Shown: positions 43,798 through 51,950, numbered from the stretch's first letter. The stretch is 60,254 nucleotides of DNA from Candidatus Pacebacteria bacterium GW2011_GWA1_46_10 (GCA_001002135.1 LCLP01000001.1:425114-485367), one strand, 5' to 3'. The notes: generated by a model not told the origin, from the sequence alone. A program made the numbers and translations.

Positions 43798-44685
43798 ATG
43801 ACGAAAAAAACTGACCAAGCAGATTTAACGATTGTGGTTTTAAGTTTTAATACTCAGTTTTGGTTGAAAAAAACCTTAACCACTCTCAAAGAGTTTTACC
43901 TTGATAAAACCAAGTATAAAGTAGCTGTGATTGTGGTCGATAACGCCAGCACCGATGGCTCACCGACCATGGTCAAAAAGGAGTTTCGCTGGGTGAAGCT
44001 CATTCAGTCAACGGGAAACGTTGGTTTCGCCGCCGGTAACAACATCGCCCTCCAAAAACTCACCTCGCGGTATGGCATGCTGTTAAACAGCGACACCGAG
44101 TTTCACCACGGCTCAAACTTGGATGTTTTAATCGAATACCTTGATGAACACCCAACAGTTGGGTTGATTACTCCTCGCGTCGAACTACCCAATGGCCGAG
44201 TGGATATGGCTTCACACCGCGGAGAACCAACTCCTTGGACCTCGTTAACGTACTTCCTTGGTTTGGAAAAGCTTTTCCCTCACAGCCATTTATTTGGTCA
44301 ATACCATCAAACCTATCGCAATATGCAGGAAATTCACGAAATCGATGCTTGTACCGGAGCAGCGATGATGTTTCCCGTCAAATTGATGCAAAAAAAAGTC
44401 GGTTACTTAGATGAGCAATTTTTCATGTACGCCGAGGATTTAGACTGGTGTCGACGTTTCCGTGAAGCTGGCAAAAAGGTGATCTATCACCCGGGCGCCC
44501 AAATTACTCACCACAAATACAAATCCGGCATTAAAAGCTCGTCCACCAGGTTCTCCAAGAAAGTTCACAACATGTTTTACGACACTATGCTGATGTATTA
44601 CGACAAGTGGTATGCCGCTCAATACCCCAAACTTTACCGGACCCTCTTGCGGGCATTTTTATTTGTTAAAAAGGGTGGATTGTAA
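43798..44685 (+). CDS. GT2 family glycosyltransferase (rhamnosyltransferase-like)
   Basis: 295 residues from ATG 43798 (MTKKTDQADLTIVVLSF), directly after the upstream stop. Motifs VIVVDNASTDGSPTMV, NVGFAAGNNIAL, LLNSDTEF, CTGAAMMFPVKLM and FFMYAEDLDWCRRFREAG give a standard GT2 set. No anchor helix. It probably adds one sugar of the repeat unit at the cytoplasmic face. Confidence 0.88.
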   Translation: MTKKTDQADLTIVVLSFNTQFWLKKTLTTLKEFYLDKTKYKVAVIVVDNASTDGSPTMVKKEFRWVKLIQSTGNVGFAAGNNIALQKLTSRYGMLLNSDTEFHHGSNLDVLIEYLDEHPTVGLITPRVELPNGRVDMASHRGEPTPWTSLTYFLGLEKLFPHSHLFGQYHQTYRNMQEIHEIDACTGAAMMFPVKLMQKKVGYLDEQFFMYAEDLDWCRRFREAGKKVIYHPGAQITHHKYKSGIKSSSTRFSKKVHNMFYDTMLMYYDKWYAAQYPKLYRTLLRAFLFVKKGGL

Positions 44686-44688
44686 AGC

Positions 44689-45789
44689 ATGAAGCGAATT
44701 GGTGTCGATTGTCGGTTAGCAGGCACAAAACACGCCGGTATTGGCCGGTACATCGAAAACTTCATCCGCAGGGCGGTCAAAGAAAAAACCTTTCAGTGGG
44801 TGCTTTTTTTTCACGACCAACCCCAAGCCCAAGCAGTGCTACCTGGTAAATTGCCCCACGTAAAACGAGTCTATATCCCAGTCAAACACTACTCCCTCAA
44901 AGAACAATGGACGTTACCAAGGGTCTTCCTCAAAGAAAAACTTGATCTGTTGCACATCCCGCATTTTAATATTCCCTTGTTTTATCCGAAAAAAATAGTG
45001 GTAACAATCCACGATTTGCTGTGGCATGAACAGCGAGGGGTAACCGTGACCACCTTGCCCACTTGGCAATACTGGTTTAAATATTTGGGGTACCGCTTGA
45101 CAGTCAGTCAAGCGCTGAAACGAGCCCAACGTGTCTTTGTCCCTACCCAAACAGTCAAAAACATCGTCAAGAAATACCGCCCTCGAGTCTTAAGTAAAAT
45201 CGTCGTCACCCCAGAGGGCGTAGCCCAAGAGTACTTACTGGCTGCTCGACAAAAAACCGCACCTCAACCAGCAAAACAATTAGTCTACACCGGGTCTTTT
45301 TACCCACACAAAAACGTCCGACTAGTCATTCAGGCTTTGCCGTTTCTACCCAACTTTAAACTTATTTTGGTCGGTGCCCGCAATGCTTTTCAAAAAGACC
45401 TTGAAATGTACATTCAACACCATCAATTAGAAAAAAGAATCGAGTTTGCTGGCTTCTTGAATGACAAAGAGCTCATTAAACTCTATCAGCGCTCTTACGC
45501 GCTCGTCGTGCCTTCTTTATCTGAAGGTTTTGGCCTGCCGGGACTGGAAGCGATGGCTGTTGGACTGCCCGTGGTAGCCTCAGATATTGCCGTTTTTCGA
45601 GAGGTTTATGGGAGCGCCGCTGCCTATTTCAATCCGCGCTCAGTCTCAGAACTCGTCGAGATACTCCATACTTTAGAACCTTCTCGCTCCATATTGATAG
45701 CGGCCGGCCGGCAAAGAGTCCAACAGTTTAGTTGGGATACGATGGTACAACAAACGGTCAACCAGTACCGAGCCGTTCTGTCTGCGTAA
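44689..45789 (+). CDS. GT4 family glycosyltransferase (mannosyltransferase-like)
   Basis: 366 residues: IGVDCRLAGTKHAGIGRYIEN (acceptor-domain start of the WbaZ/MtfB type), IPHFNIPLFYPKKIVVTIHDL, LVYTGSFYPHKNVRLVIQA, IEFAGFLNDKELIKLYQRS and VPSLSEGFGLPGLEAMAVGLPVV with the EX7E pair. It is the best in-window template for the missing segment of the broken GT4 gene at 24486. Confidence 0.88.
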   Translation: MKRIGVDCRLAGTKHAGIGRYIENFIRRAVKEKTFQWVLFFHDQPQAQAVLPGKLPHVKRVYIPVKHYSLKEQWTLPRVFLKEKLDLLHIPHFNIPLFYPKKIVVTIHDLLWHEQRGVTVTTLPTWQYWFKYLGYRLTVSQALKRAQRVFVPTQTVKNIVKKYRPRVLSKIVVTPEGVAQEYLLAARQKTAPQPAKQLVYTGSFYPHKNVRLVIQALPFLPNFKLILVGARNAFQKDLEMYIQHHQLEKRIEFAGFLNDKELIKLYQRSYALVVPSLSEGFGLPGLEAMAVGLPVVASDIAVFREVYGSAAAYFNPRSVSELVEILHTLEPSRSILIAAGRQRVQQFSWDTMVQQTVNQYRAVLSA

Positions 45790-46959
45790 ATGTCAAAAAC
45801 AGTTTCTCCTTCCATTGCGCTGGTCTACGATCGAGTGAATACTCCTCATGGTGGGGCAGAAAATGTTTTGCTGGCCCTCCACCAAGCTTTTCCCACAGCC
45901 CCGCTGTTTACTGCTCTGTATCACCCAAAAACCACCGCCTGGGCGCAGCAGTTTCCGGCAGTTTACCCCAGCTTCTTAAACAAACTGCCGTTGTTGCGCT
46001 CACTGCACCGCTGGCTGGCTTGGCTGATGCCACTGGCTTTTGAGTCGTTTGATTTAAAAGCTTTTGACATTGTTATTTCAGTCACGAGTGCTGAGGCCAA
46101 GGGCATAATTACTCATCCCCACCAACTCCATCTTTGTTATTTACTCACTCCGCCAAGGTATCTCTACCAAGATCGAGAACACAGTTTGGCTTCGCACTGG
46201 TTATTACGACTGCCGCTCGTTCACCAACTTGCTCAACTTTGGCTCAATTACCTCACTTGGTGGGACCAGGCGGCCATTTTCCGCCCCGACGCGGTGATCC
46301 CGATTTCACGCCGAGTGGCCAACCGGATCAAACAGTATTATCCTGCTCTCAAATCCCGACCAGTCATCTATCCGCCGGTTGACGTCATCACCACCCAAAC
46401 TACTCTCCCACACCCATTCCAAGGTCAATCGTATTTCCTCAGTATTTCTCGTTTAGTCAGTCATAAACACCTTGATTTAGCTATCAAGGCGTGCGCCAGA
46501 CTGAAACAAAACCTGGTCATAGTAGGAGAAGGCCCAGAGTTGGCTAGACTACAACGAATAGCGGCGGCCACTGCCGACCAACACCAAGTAGTTTTTCTCT
46601 CCTCGGTTGACAATCAGCAGCTTCAGGCTTTGTACACGCACTGCCAAGCCCTGCTTATGCCTGGAGAAGAAGATTTTGGTATTGTGGCGCTGGAGGCTAA
46701 CGCCTTTGGCAAACCGGTGATTATCAACCAAAACAGTGGGGCAGCAGAGCTGATTAAGCCTAGTGTACACGGCATTTATCTCGCCGACGGAACGGTGGAG
46801 GCTGTCGTAACAGCCCTGCAAAAATTCAATCAAACTCAGTTTTTCACCCACACACTTCGACAAAATTCATTAAAATATGGTACAAATAACTTCATTCGCG
46901 CCTTTGTGAGCACCGTCAAGGAAGCTTGGAAAACATATCAAACAAAGTATGACCAATAA
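45790..46959 (+). CDS. GT4 family glycosyltransferase (WbaZ-like mannosyltransferase)
   Basis: 389 residues starting on the base after the previous stop. IALVYDRVNTPHGGAENVLLAL, HLCYLLTPPRYLY, a donor domain with YFLSISRLVSHKHLDLAIKA, VIVGEGPELARLQRIA and MPGEEDFGIVALEANAFGKPVI. The HxxTPPRYLY block is common in GDP-mannose-using GT4 enzymes, and manC follows directly with an 11-base overlap, which supports mannose as donor sugar (inference). Confidence 0.86.
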   Translation: MSKTVSPSIALVYDRVNTPHGGAENVLLALHQAFPTAPLFTALYHPKTTAWAQQFPAVYPSFLNKLPLLRSLHRWLAWLMPLAFESFDLKAFDIVISVTSAEAKGIITHPHQLHLCYLLTPPRYLYQDREHSLASHWLLRLPLVHQLAQLWLNYLTWWDQAAIFRPDAVIPISRRVANRIKQYYPALKSRPVIYPPVDVITTQTTLPHPFQGQSYFLSISRLVSHKHLDLAIKACARLKQNLVIVGEGPELARLQRIAAATADQHQVVFLSSVDNQQLQALYTHCQALLMPGEEDFGIVALEANAFGKPVIINQNSGAAELIKPSVHGIYLADGTVEAVVTALQKFNQTQFFTHTLRQNSLKYGTNNFIRAFVSTVKEAWKTYQTKYDQ

Positions 46960-48052
46960 AAATAATGTCTTTGCAGTGATTTTGGCAGGTGGTGGTGGGA
47001 CCAGACTGTGGCCAAAATCCAGAAACAAAACCCCCAAACAGTTCTTAAAGTTAGTCGAACAACGCACCATGATGCAGGTGGCAGCTGATCGGGTAGCCAA
47101 GATTGTTGATTGGAATAACATCATTGTCGTCACCAACAAGCTGTACTACCAAGAGGTGGTTGATCAGCTGCCCCAAGTTCGCGAAGGCAACATCATCGCT
47201 GAGCCAGAAAAAAGAGATACTGCACTGGCCATGTTGGTCGGTGCTTTGTTTGCCAAAAGTCAAGATCCACAAGCAGTGGTTATCAACGCCGCCTCAGACC
47301 ACACCGTCACCAACGAGAGAGAGTTTATACGAGTGATGAACGCCGCTGTAAAAACTGCTGCCGAGAATGATTTCCTCGTCACGGTCGGCATCACTCCGAC
47401 TTTTGCGACCAGTGCCTTGGGATACATTAAGATTAGCGAAGACTTGAAAAAACTTGACCACGGCTTGTCACTTTTTAAAGTTAAAAGCTTCACTGAAAAA
47501 CCAAACATCGCCACCGCTCGAGCTTTCATCGCGACCGGCAAATATTTTTGGAACGCCAATATGTATGTTTGGTCGGCCAAATCGATTAAAGAGGCTTTCA
47601 AAAAACACATGCCACAGATGTACAAATTGACTGCCAAACTTGACAGCCTCAGCGCTAAAGCCTTCCATGATGCCTTGCCAGCCGTTTATAAAAGTGCCGA
47701 GAGTATTTCCATCGACTACGCCGTCAGTGAAAAAGCTGATAACCTGGTGTTAATCCCCGGCGACTTTGGCTGGAGCGATGTGGGAGACTGGAAAGTCGTC
47801 TATGACCTCGGTGTAAAAGACGGCGCTGATAACGTGGTCACCGGTGAAGCCGACGAGCAAAAAGTGCTCACGCTTGATTCTCGGCGCAACCTGATTCACA
47901 CCAACAACAGTTTGGTGGCCATCGTTGGTTTGGAAGATATGATTGTGGTTGATACCGGCGAAATTCTGATGATTTGCCCGAAAAATCGTAGCCAAGACGT
48001 GAAAAACCTGGTAGAAAAACTGAAAAAAGAAAACCGTAAAGAGTATCTCTAA
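46949..48052 (+). CDS. manC: Mannose-1-phosphate guanylyltransferase (ManC/CpsB type, nucleotidyltransferase domain only)
   Basis: 367 residues with the nucleotidyltransferase signature VILAGGGGTRLWPKSR, PKQFL, IIAEPEKRDTALAMLVGA, KSFTEKPNIATAR, FWNANMYVW and SIDYAVSEKADNLVLIPGDFGWSDVGDW. It lacks the C-terminal cupin isomerase domain of the ~470-residue bifunctional forms. Makes GDP-mannose from GTP and mannose-1-phosphate, feeding the neighbouring GT4 enzymes and possibly the GDP-deoxyhexose enzymes at 1005 and 11138. Confidence 0.93.
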   Translation: MTNKNNVFAVILAGGGGTRLWPKSRNKTPKQFLKLVEQRTMMQVAADRVAKIVDWNNIIVVTNKLYYQEVVDQLPQVREGNIIAEPEKRDTALAMLVGALFAKSQDPQAVVINAASDHTVTNEREFIRVMNAAVKTAAENDFLVTVGITPTFATSALGYIKISEDLKKLDHGLSLFKVKSFTEKPNIATARAFIATGKYFWNANMYVWSAKSIKEAFKKHMPQMYKLTAKLDSLSAKAFHDALPAVYKSAESISIDYAVSEKADNLVLIPGDFGWSDVGDWKVVYDLGVKDGADNVVTGEADEQKVLTLDSRRNLIHTNNSLVAIVGLEDMIVVDTGEILMICPKNRSQDVKNLVEKLKKENRKEYL

Positions 48053-48679
48053 ATGACATACGAACAACAAAAACGCCTCCTCGATCTCGTCGTGGCGACC
48101 TTGCTGATCATCGCTTTTCTGCCATTCTGGATTATTATCCCCATTTTAATTATTTTCGACTCAGGCTTGCCAATTCTTTTTCAGCACCAGCGCATCGGTA
48201 AAGGCGGCCGAGAGTTTCAGATCAATAAGTTTCGCTCCATGGTTCCCGGTGCTCACGAACTGCTGCATAAGCGAAACAAACGCTTGCTGAGAAAGTTTAA
48301 AGATGGCGACTGGAAAATTGCCGCCAAAGAAGACCCTCGCATTACTCGATTGGGCAGACTCTTAAGGGCTCTTACTATTGATGAGTTTCCCCAACTGTTT
48401 AACGTCTTGAGGGGGGAGATGAGTATGGTTGGACCGCGTGCCTATATGAGATCTGAACTAAAAGAACAAACGAAAAAATATCCTGAAACTCGTCAGTACA
48501 TCAAAAAAATCCTTTCGATTAAACCCGGCATCACTGGACCCTGGCAAACCAGCGGCCGCAATGAAATTCCATTTGCCAAACGGGCTAAAATGGACGCAGA
48601 GTATGCCAGTAACCTCGCGCTCTGGAAAGACATCCAAATCCTGCTGAAAACCCCTAAAGCCATGATCTCTAAGTGGTAG
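48053..48679 (+). CDS. Initiating phosphoglycosyl transferase (PglC/WbaP-type bacterial sugar transferase)
   Basis: 208 residues: N-terminal hydrophobic segment (LLDLVVATLLIIAFLPFWII), then FQHQRIGKGGREFQINKFRSM, EDPRITRLGRLLRALTIDEFPQLFNVLRGEMSMVGPRAYM and KPGITGPWQTSGRNEI. These are the core motifs of the monotopic family, with Asp-Glu of the catalytic dyad in DEFPQ. It transfers a phospho-sugar to undecaprenyl phosphate, the first step of glycan assembly. Last gene of the GT cluster, one base after manC. Confidence 0.93.
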   Translation: MTYEQQKRLLDLVVATLLIIAFLPFWIIIPILIIFDSGLPILFQHQRIGKGGREFQINKFRSMVPGAHELLHKRNKRLLRKFKDGDWKIAAKEDPRITRLGRLLRALTIDEFPQLFNVLRGEMSMVGPRAYMRSELKEQTKKYPETRQYIKKILSIKPGITGPWQTSGRNEIPFAKRAKMDAEYASNLALWKDIQILLKTPKAMISKW

Positions 48680-48696
48680 CAGCTGGGGAATTTTTG

Positions 48697-48702
48697 TATA
48701 CT
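48697..48702 (+). promoter_or_regulatory. -10 element TATACT placing +1 at ATG 48709
   Basis: TATACT (48697-48702) overlaps the end of the region after the sugar-transferase stop; six bases further is ATG 48709. No good -35 is seen at 16-18 bases. Suggests a leaderless DUF4012 transcript and supports ATG 48709 over 48673 or 48703. Confidence 0.4.
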
Positions 48703-48708
48703 ATGGTA

Positions 48709-50784
48709 ATGACTGAGCAACCTCCCGTCCAGCCAAGTGCTTCTGCTCCCTCTCCTCAAAACGTTCACACTGTTTCACTTGATGACACTCCAACATCAGT
48801 GGAAACTCAACCGACAGCTAACCCAACTAAACCAACTAAACCAACTAAACCAACTTGGCAAACCCGTCTCATGGTAATTTTCCGACGAAAAAAAATAACC
48901 AAGAATAATACTGATAAACCAACTAAATTTAAACTCTCTAAACGAGGAAAAATTATCCTGGCTACCGTGGTTGGTTTATTAATGGTGATCAGTGTTTACA
49001 CCAGCATCGTCGGTCTGCGTTTTAAAACTCAAGCGGCAGAGGCTCAAACCCACGCCCGAGCAGCACTCGATGCTTTCAAAACGCAGAACTTACCTGGTGC
49101 CGAACAAGAGTTAATCGCCCTGCGAGATTCGATCGGCAACTTACAAAAAACCTATCGCTCACTGGTTTTTTATAACTTTCTACCCTTGACCCGCGGCTAT
49201 TACCAAGATGGTCAACACGCGCTTAATGCAGCCGATGCTGGTGTGGCGGCCGGCATTAAAGCCGCGCAAGAAATTACTCCCTATGCTGACGTGCTTGGTT
49301 TCCAAGGCGAAGGCTCATTTACTGGCGGGACGGCCGAAGATCGGATTCGGCTTATCATTGAAACACTCGATAAAATCATGCCGGCTTTCGATGAGATTGC
49401 CCAAAACCTCCAAACTGTTGATGCCGAAATCAGTGCCATCAACCCCCGTCACTATCCCAAAAGTTTTCGTGGCACACTGGTGAGAGAAAAAATCGCTGAC
49501 ACTCAAACCACATTGAGTAACGGCGTGAAGGGTTTTATCAGCTTTCGACCAGTCCTCGAACAACTGCCGGATTTAGCCGGCGGTAAAGGGCAACGAAAAA
49601 AGTATTTAATCTTGTTCCAAAACGACAACGAACTAAGACCAACTGGAGGATTCTTGACCGCCTATGCGGTGGTGTTTGTAGAAAACGGCAAAGTCACTCC
49701 AGAAAAATCTGATGACATTTATGAACTGGACCAAAAATTCACAAAACGTATTCCCATCCCTGACGCACTGGGTAAATATTTAACCACTGAGCGGTATTGG
49801 AACCTGCGAGACATGAACATTTCACCTGACTTTAAGACATCAATGGATCAATTTTTTACCCACTATCAAGAGGTGAGGGGAGAGCCGGGTGATATTAACG
49901 GCATTATTGCCGTCGACACCGTCGTACTGGCTGACTTACTCAAGATTCTTGGCCCGGTGCAAGTTGGTGGTAGCACCTTTAGCGCTGAGCCAGAAGATCG
50001 CTGTGATGGCTGTGCTCAAGTGGTCTATGCTTTGTCAGAAATCATCACGCGACCAACCCCATACTTGCGTGAAGACCGTAAGGGCATCCTTGGCCCATTG
50101 ATGCAAGCCACTCTTCAAAAAGCCTACAGTGCTCCCAAAGAGCTTTGGCCACAATTATTCGAGACCATGTGGCAAGAGCTTGAAGGCAGACACATTCAGC
50201 TCTACTTCTTGGCAGAATCGGCACAAACTGCCGCGGAAGCAGTCAACGGCGCCGGCCGACTCTTGCCGCCGGCAGAGGATCATGATTTTTTGGGGATCGT
50301 GGACGCCAACCTAGGTGGTGCTAAGTCGAATCTCTACACCGAGTACGAGGTCAAACAAACTGTTACTTCGCCGGAAAATGGTCAACTAACCAAAACTGTT
50401 GAGATTACCTACAAAAATACCCGCCGCGCTGACAACTGTAACCTCGAGGCTGGTCAATTGTGTCTGAATGGCACACTGCGCGACTGGTCGCGGCTCTACG
50501 TACCAAAAGGTGCCCAGTTAGTTGAAGCCCAAGGTTTCACGGCCGAGCCGAGTGTTTATGAAGAAAATGGCCTAACTGTCATTGATGGCTTTTTTATTCT
50601 CGAGCCTCTGGGCACTGCCAAGCTGCGCCTCACCTACACCGTACCGTATACCAACGAAGAAACTTACCGCATTCAACTCTGGAAACAAGGTGGTATCGAT
50701 CCCTTCACCACTCTCTTTGACGTCAACGGCGGCGAAGAACAGGTAATAGTGGCCAAAGACACCCTGGTTGAGATTCCGTTTTAA
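48709..50784 (+). CDS. DUF4012 membrane-anchored extracellular protein
   Basis: 691 residues: a Pro/Thr-rich cytoplasmic N-terminus with a NPTKPTKPTKPTW repeat, a basic stretch, one transmembrane helix (KIILATVVGLLMVISVYTSIV), then a large outer part. The core KKYLILFQNDNELRPTGGFLTAYAVV and following YELDQKF, NLRDMNISPDFKTSM and GIIAVDTVVLADLLKILGPVQV are the hallmarks of DUF4012. Such proteins are frequent next to polysaccharide loci in Microgenomates and Actinobacteria; the role is unknown. An LCP-like or adhesin role is speculation. The start was chosen from the -10 element. Confidence 0.85.
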   Translation: MTEQPPVQPSASAPSPQNVHTVSLDDTPTSVETQPTANPTKPTKPTKPTWQTRLMVIFRRKKITKNNTDKPTKFKLSKRGKIILATVVGLLMVISVYTSIVGLRFKTQAAEAQTHARAALDAFKTQNLPGAEQELIALRDSIGNLQKTYRSLVFYNFLPLTRGYYQDGQHALNAADAGVAAGIKAAQEITPYADVLGFQGEGSFTGGTAEDRIRLIIETLDKIMPAFDEIAQNLQTVDAEISAINPRHYPKSFRGTLVREKIADTQTTLSNGVKGFISFRPVLEQLPDLAGGKGQRKKYLILFQNDNELRPTGGFLTAYAVVFVENGKVTPEKSDDIYELDQKFTKRIPIPDALGKYLTTERYWNLRDMNISPDFKTSMDQFFTHYQEVRGEPGDINGIIAVDTVVLADLLKILGPVQVGGSTFSAEPEDRCDGCAQVVYALSEIITRPTPYLREDRKGILGPLMQATLQKAYSAPKELWPQLFETMWQELEGRHIQLYFLAESAQTAAEAVNGAGRLLPPAEDHDFLGIVDANLGGAKSNLYTEYEVKQTVTSPENGQLTKTVEITYKNTRRADNCNLEAGQLCLNGTLRDWSRLYVPKGAQLVEAQGFTAEPSVYEENGLTVIDGFFILEPLGTAKLRLTYTVPYTNEETYRIQLWKQGGIDPFTTLFDVNGGEEQVIVAKDTLVEIPF
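48823..48855 (+). repeat. In-frame 9-bp tandem repeat (CCAACTAAA, ~3.7 copies)
   Basis: CCAACTAAA is repeated at 48823, 48832 and 48841 and partly at 48850, encoding P-T-K units in the DUF4012 N-terminus. Because the unit is a multiple of three, copy-number change would vary the linker length without frameshift. Confidence 0.9.
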
Positions 50785-50785
50785 G

Positions 50786-51328
50786 ATGAGTAAACCAAAA
50801 ACGTTTATGACTGAGGGCTTGGTGCTCAAGCGCACCAACGTCGGCGAAACTGATCGAGTGGTGACGTTTCTCACTCGCGATTTCGGTAAATTGGTGGGCG
50901 TTGCCAAGGGTATTCGCTCACTCAAATCCAGCCGACGAGCACACTTGGAACCCGGCAACTACGTTAAAATTTTCGGTGCTTATACCAAGTCACTGCCACT
51001 CATCACCCAAGCCACTCCACTAGAAGATAATGGCACTTCACGCCAATCGCTTGCCAATGTTCGTCGCCTTACTCAAATCTTAGAAGTTTTGGATCGGCTC
51101 TTTGTGGAAGGGGACACTGATCAGGTTGCTTACTTACGCGCGATTGAACTTCGCCGAGCGGTACTTAAACAAGCCTCCTTTAAAACTTTACAAAGCTTGC
51201 TTGGCAAGCTATTGGAACACTTAGGGTACCAAGATTATCGCCAAACCGCTCATAGCTCGGTGCTTGATTATGTAGCCGAAATCACTGAAAAAAAGATGAA
51301 GAGTTTTGATTACCTTCAAGTGAAATAA
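50786..51328 (+). CDS. recO: RecO DNA repair protein (short form)
   Basis: 180 residues from ATG 50786. N-terminal OB fold with TEGLVLKRTNVGETDRVVTFLT and FGKLVGVAKGIRSLKSSRRAHLEPGNYVKIFGAYTK, then a helical part (QILEVLDRLFVEGDTDQ). Typical RecO is about 230-250 residues and often has a Cys4 zinc site. This one stops early and shows no such cysteines, so its C-terminal lobe is reduced. RecO helps RecF/RecR load RecA. It starts 1 base after the DUF4012 stop. Confidence 0.85.
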   Translation: MSKPKTFMTEGLVLKRTNVGETDRVVTFLTRDFGKLVGVAKGIRSLKSSRRAHLEPGNYVKIFGAYTKSLPLITQATPLEDNGTSRQSLANVRRLTQILEVLDRLFVEGDTDQVAYLRAIELRRAVLKQASFKTLQSLLGKLLEHLGYQDYRQTAHSSVLDYVAEITEKKMKSFDYLQVK

Positions 51329-51351
51329 GCCTGGAAAGTTATCCTATAATA

Positions 51352-51380
51352 TTGACTTTTTCTGTTTCAAGCACTATAAT
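51352..51380 (+). promoter_or_regulatory. Strong sigma-70-type promoter TTGACT-17-TATAAT
   Basis: TTGACT (51352-51357), exact 17-base spacer, perfect TATAAT (51375-51380). This is the best consensus promoter in the window. Predicted +1 is about 51387, giving a ~154-base leader before ATG 51541. Confidence 0.85.
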
Positions 51381-51387
51381 TTCTTGT

Positions 51388-51527
51388 TGTAAAACACCAG
51401 TTTAACTAGCGATTGCCGCCAGTCAAAGCAAAGTGTTTTGCACCTTAATAAAATAGATCATGTCTCTTTTTGGACTGGTTGAATTTAATGCTCCCGACCT
51501 TAAAGGGGGCATTAAACAAACCAGTTC
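51388..51527 (+). promoter_or_regulatory. Long structured 5' leader (two stem-loops) before a small membrane gene
   Basis: Stem 1: TGTAAAACAC (51388-51397) with GTGTTTTGCA (51433-51442), one G-U pair. Stem 2: GGACTGGTT...TTTAATGC.CCC (51472-51495) with GGG..GCATTAAA..AACCAGTTC (51505-51527), a nearly continuous 20-bp helix that ends one base before the Shine-Dalgarno GAGGAG (51529-51534). ACCAGT also occurs at 51396, inside the first element, and could compete for ACTGGT of stem 2, so alternative folds are possible. Could be a regulatory leader or a processed small RNA. No known riboswitch class recognised. Confidence 0.6.
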
Positions 51528-51540
51528 TGAGGAGAAAACC

Positions 51541-51846
51541 ATGATCTACCACATACTTTTTACAGCGTTTCTCGTAGGCCTTGTCCTCTATGTAACGTAC
51601 TACTTGGTGGGCAAAACCTACAAATCATCCAGACAAAAAAGTCTAGGAGAATGGCTGGTAGCACTACTCGTGCTTGCCGGCTTTGGCTATAGCTGTTGGG
51701 ACGTATGGCTGAGGTCAATTCGCTTCTTCGGTGCCCCTTGGGGGTATGCACTGGATGTTTTTTGGGCGATGACCGCAGTAGGGATTCTCTTGGGCGTGAG
51801 TTTTTTCAGAGAAATACTTCGACAGAAACCTCACTCAGATGAGTAA
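51541..51846 (+). CDS. Small membrane protein, unknown function
   Basis: 101 residues from ATG 51541, preceded by a good GAGGAG Shine-Dalgarno at 7-base spacing. The track start at 51460 reads through the leader hairpin and is rejected. Three hydrophobic segments: MIYHILFTAFLVGLVLYVTYY, WLVALLVLAGFGYSCWDVWL and YALDVFWAMTAVGILLGVSFF, with short charged loops. No family recognised. It has its own strong promoter, a structured leader and its own terminator (51885), so it is a stand-alone transcription unit between recO and glyS, unusual in this operon-dense window. Confidence 0.75.
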   Translation: MIYHILFTAFLVGLVLYVTYYLVGKTYKSSRQKSLGEWLVALLVLAGFGYSCWDVWLRSIRFFGAPWGYALDVFWAMTAVGILLGVSFFREILRQKPHSDE

Positions 51847-51884
51847 AAACTGTCGAAGAAATCAAAACCCAAGTGAACCCACCC

Positions 51885-51913
51885 AAAACCGCCGGTTTAC
51901 CCGGCGGTTTTTC
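51885..51913 (+). terminator. Rho-independent terminator
   Basis: AAAACCGCCGG (51885-51895), loop TTTAC, CCGGCGGTTTT (51901-51911) and further T-rich bases: an 11-bp perfect stem with a U tract, 38 bases after the small membrane gene. Confidence 0.92.
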
Positions 51914-51916
51914 TTG

Positions 51917-51945
51917 TTGCAAAGCATTTTAATTGAAAATACAAT
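51917..51945 (+). promoter_or_regulatory. Promoter TTGCAA-17-TACAAT for the glyS T-box transcript
   Basis: TTGCAA (51917-51922) and TACAAT (51940-51945) with a 17-base spacer, starting right after the upstream terminator. Predicted +1 about 51952, at the foot of the first T-box stem. Confidence 0.65.
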
Positions 51946-51950
51946 TAACT

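Noticed and set aside
48823-48855. CRISPR-like repeat
   Set aside because: Units are 9 bp, contiguous, in frame in a coding sequence and without spacers; a simple tandem repeat.
51460-51540. N-terminal extension of the small membrane protein (track start 51460)
   Set aside because: It reads through the leader hairpin and the Shine-Dalgarno GAGGAG; ATG 51541 has correct spacing.
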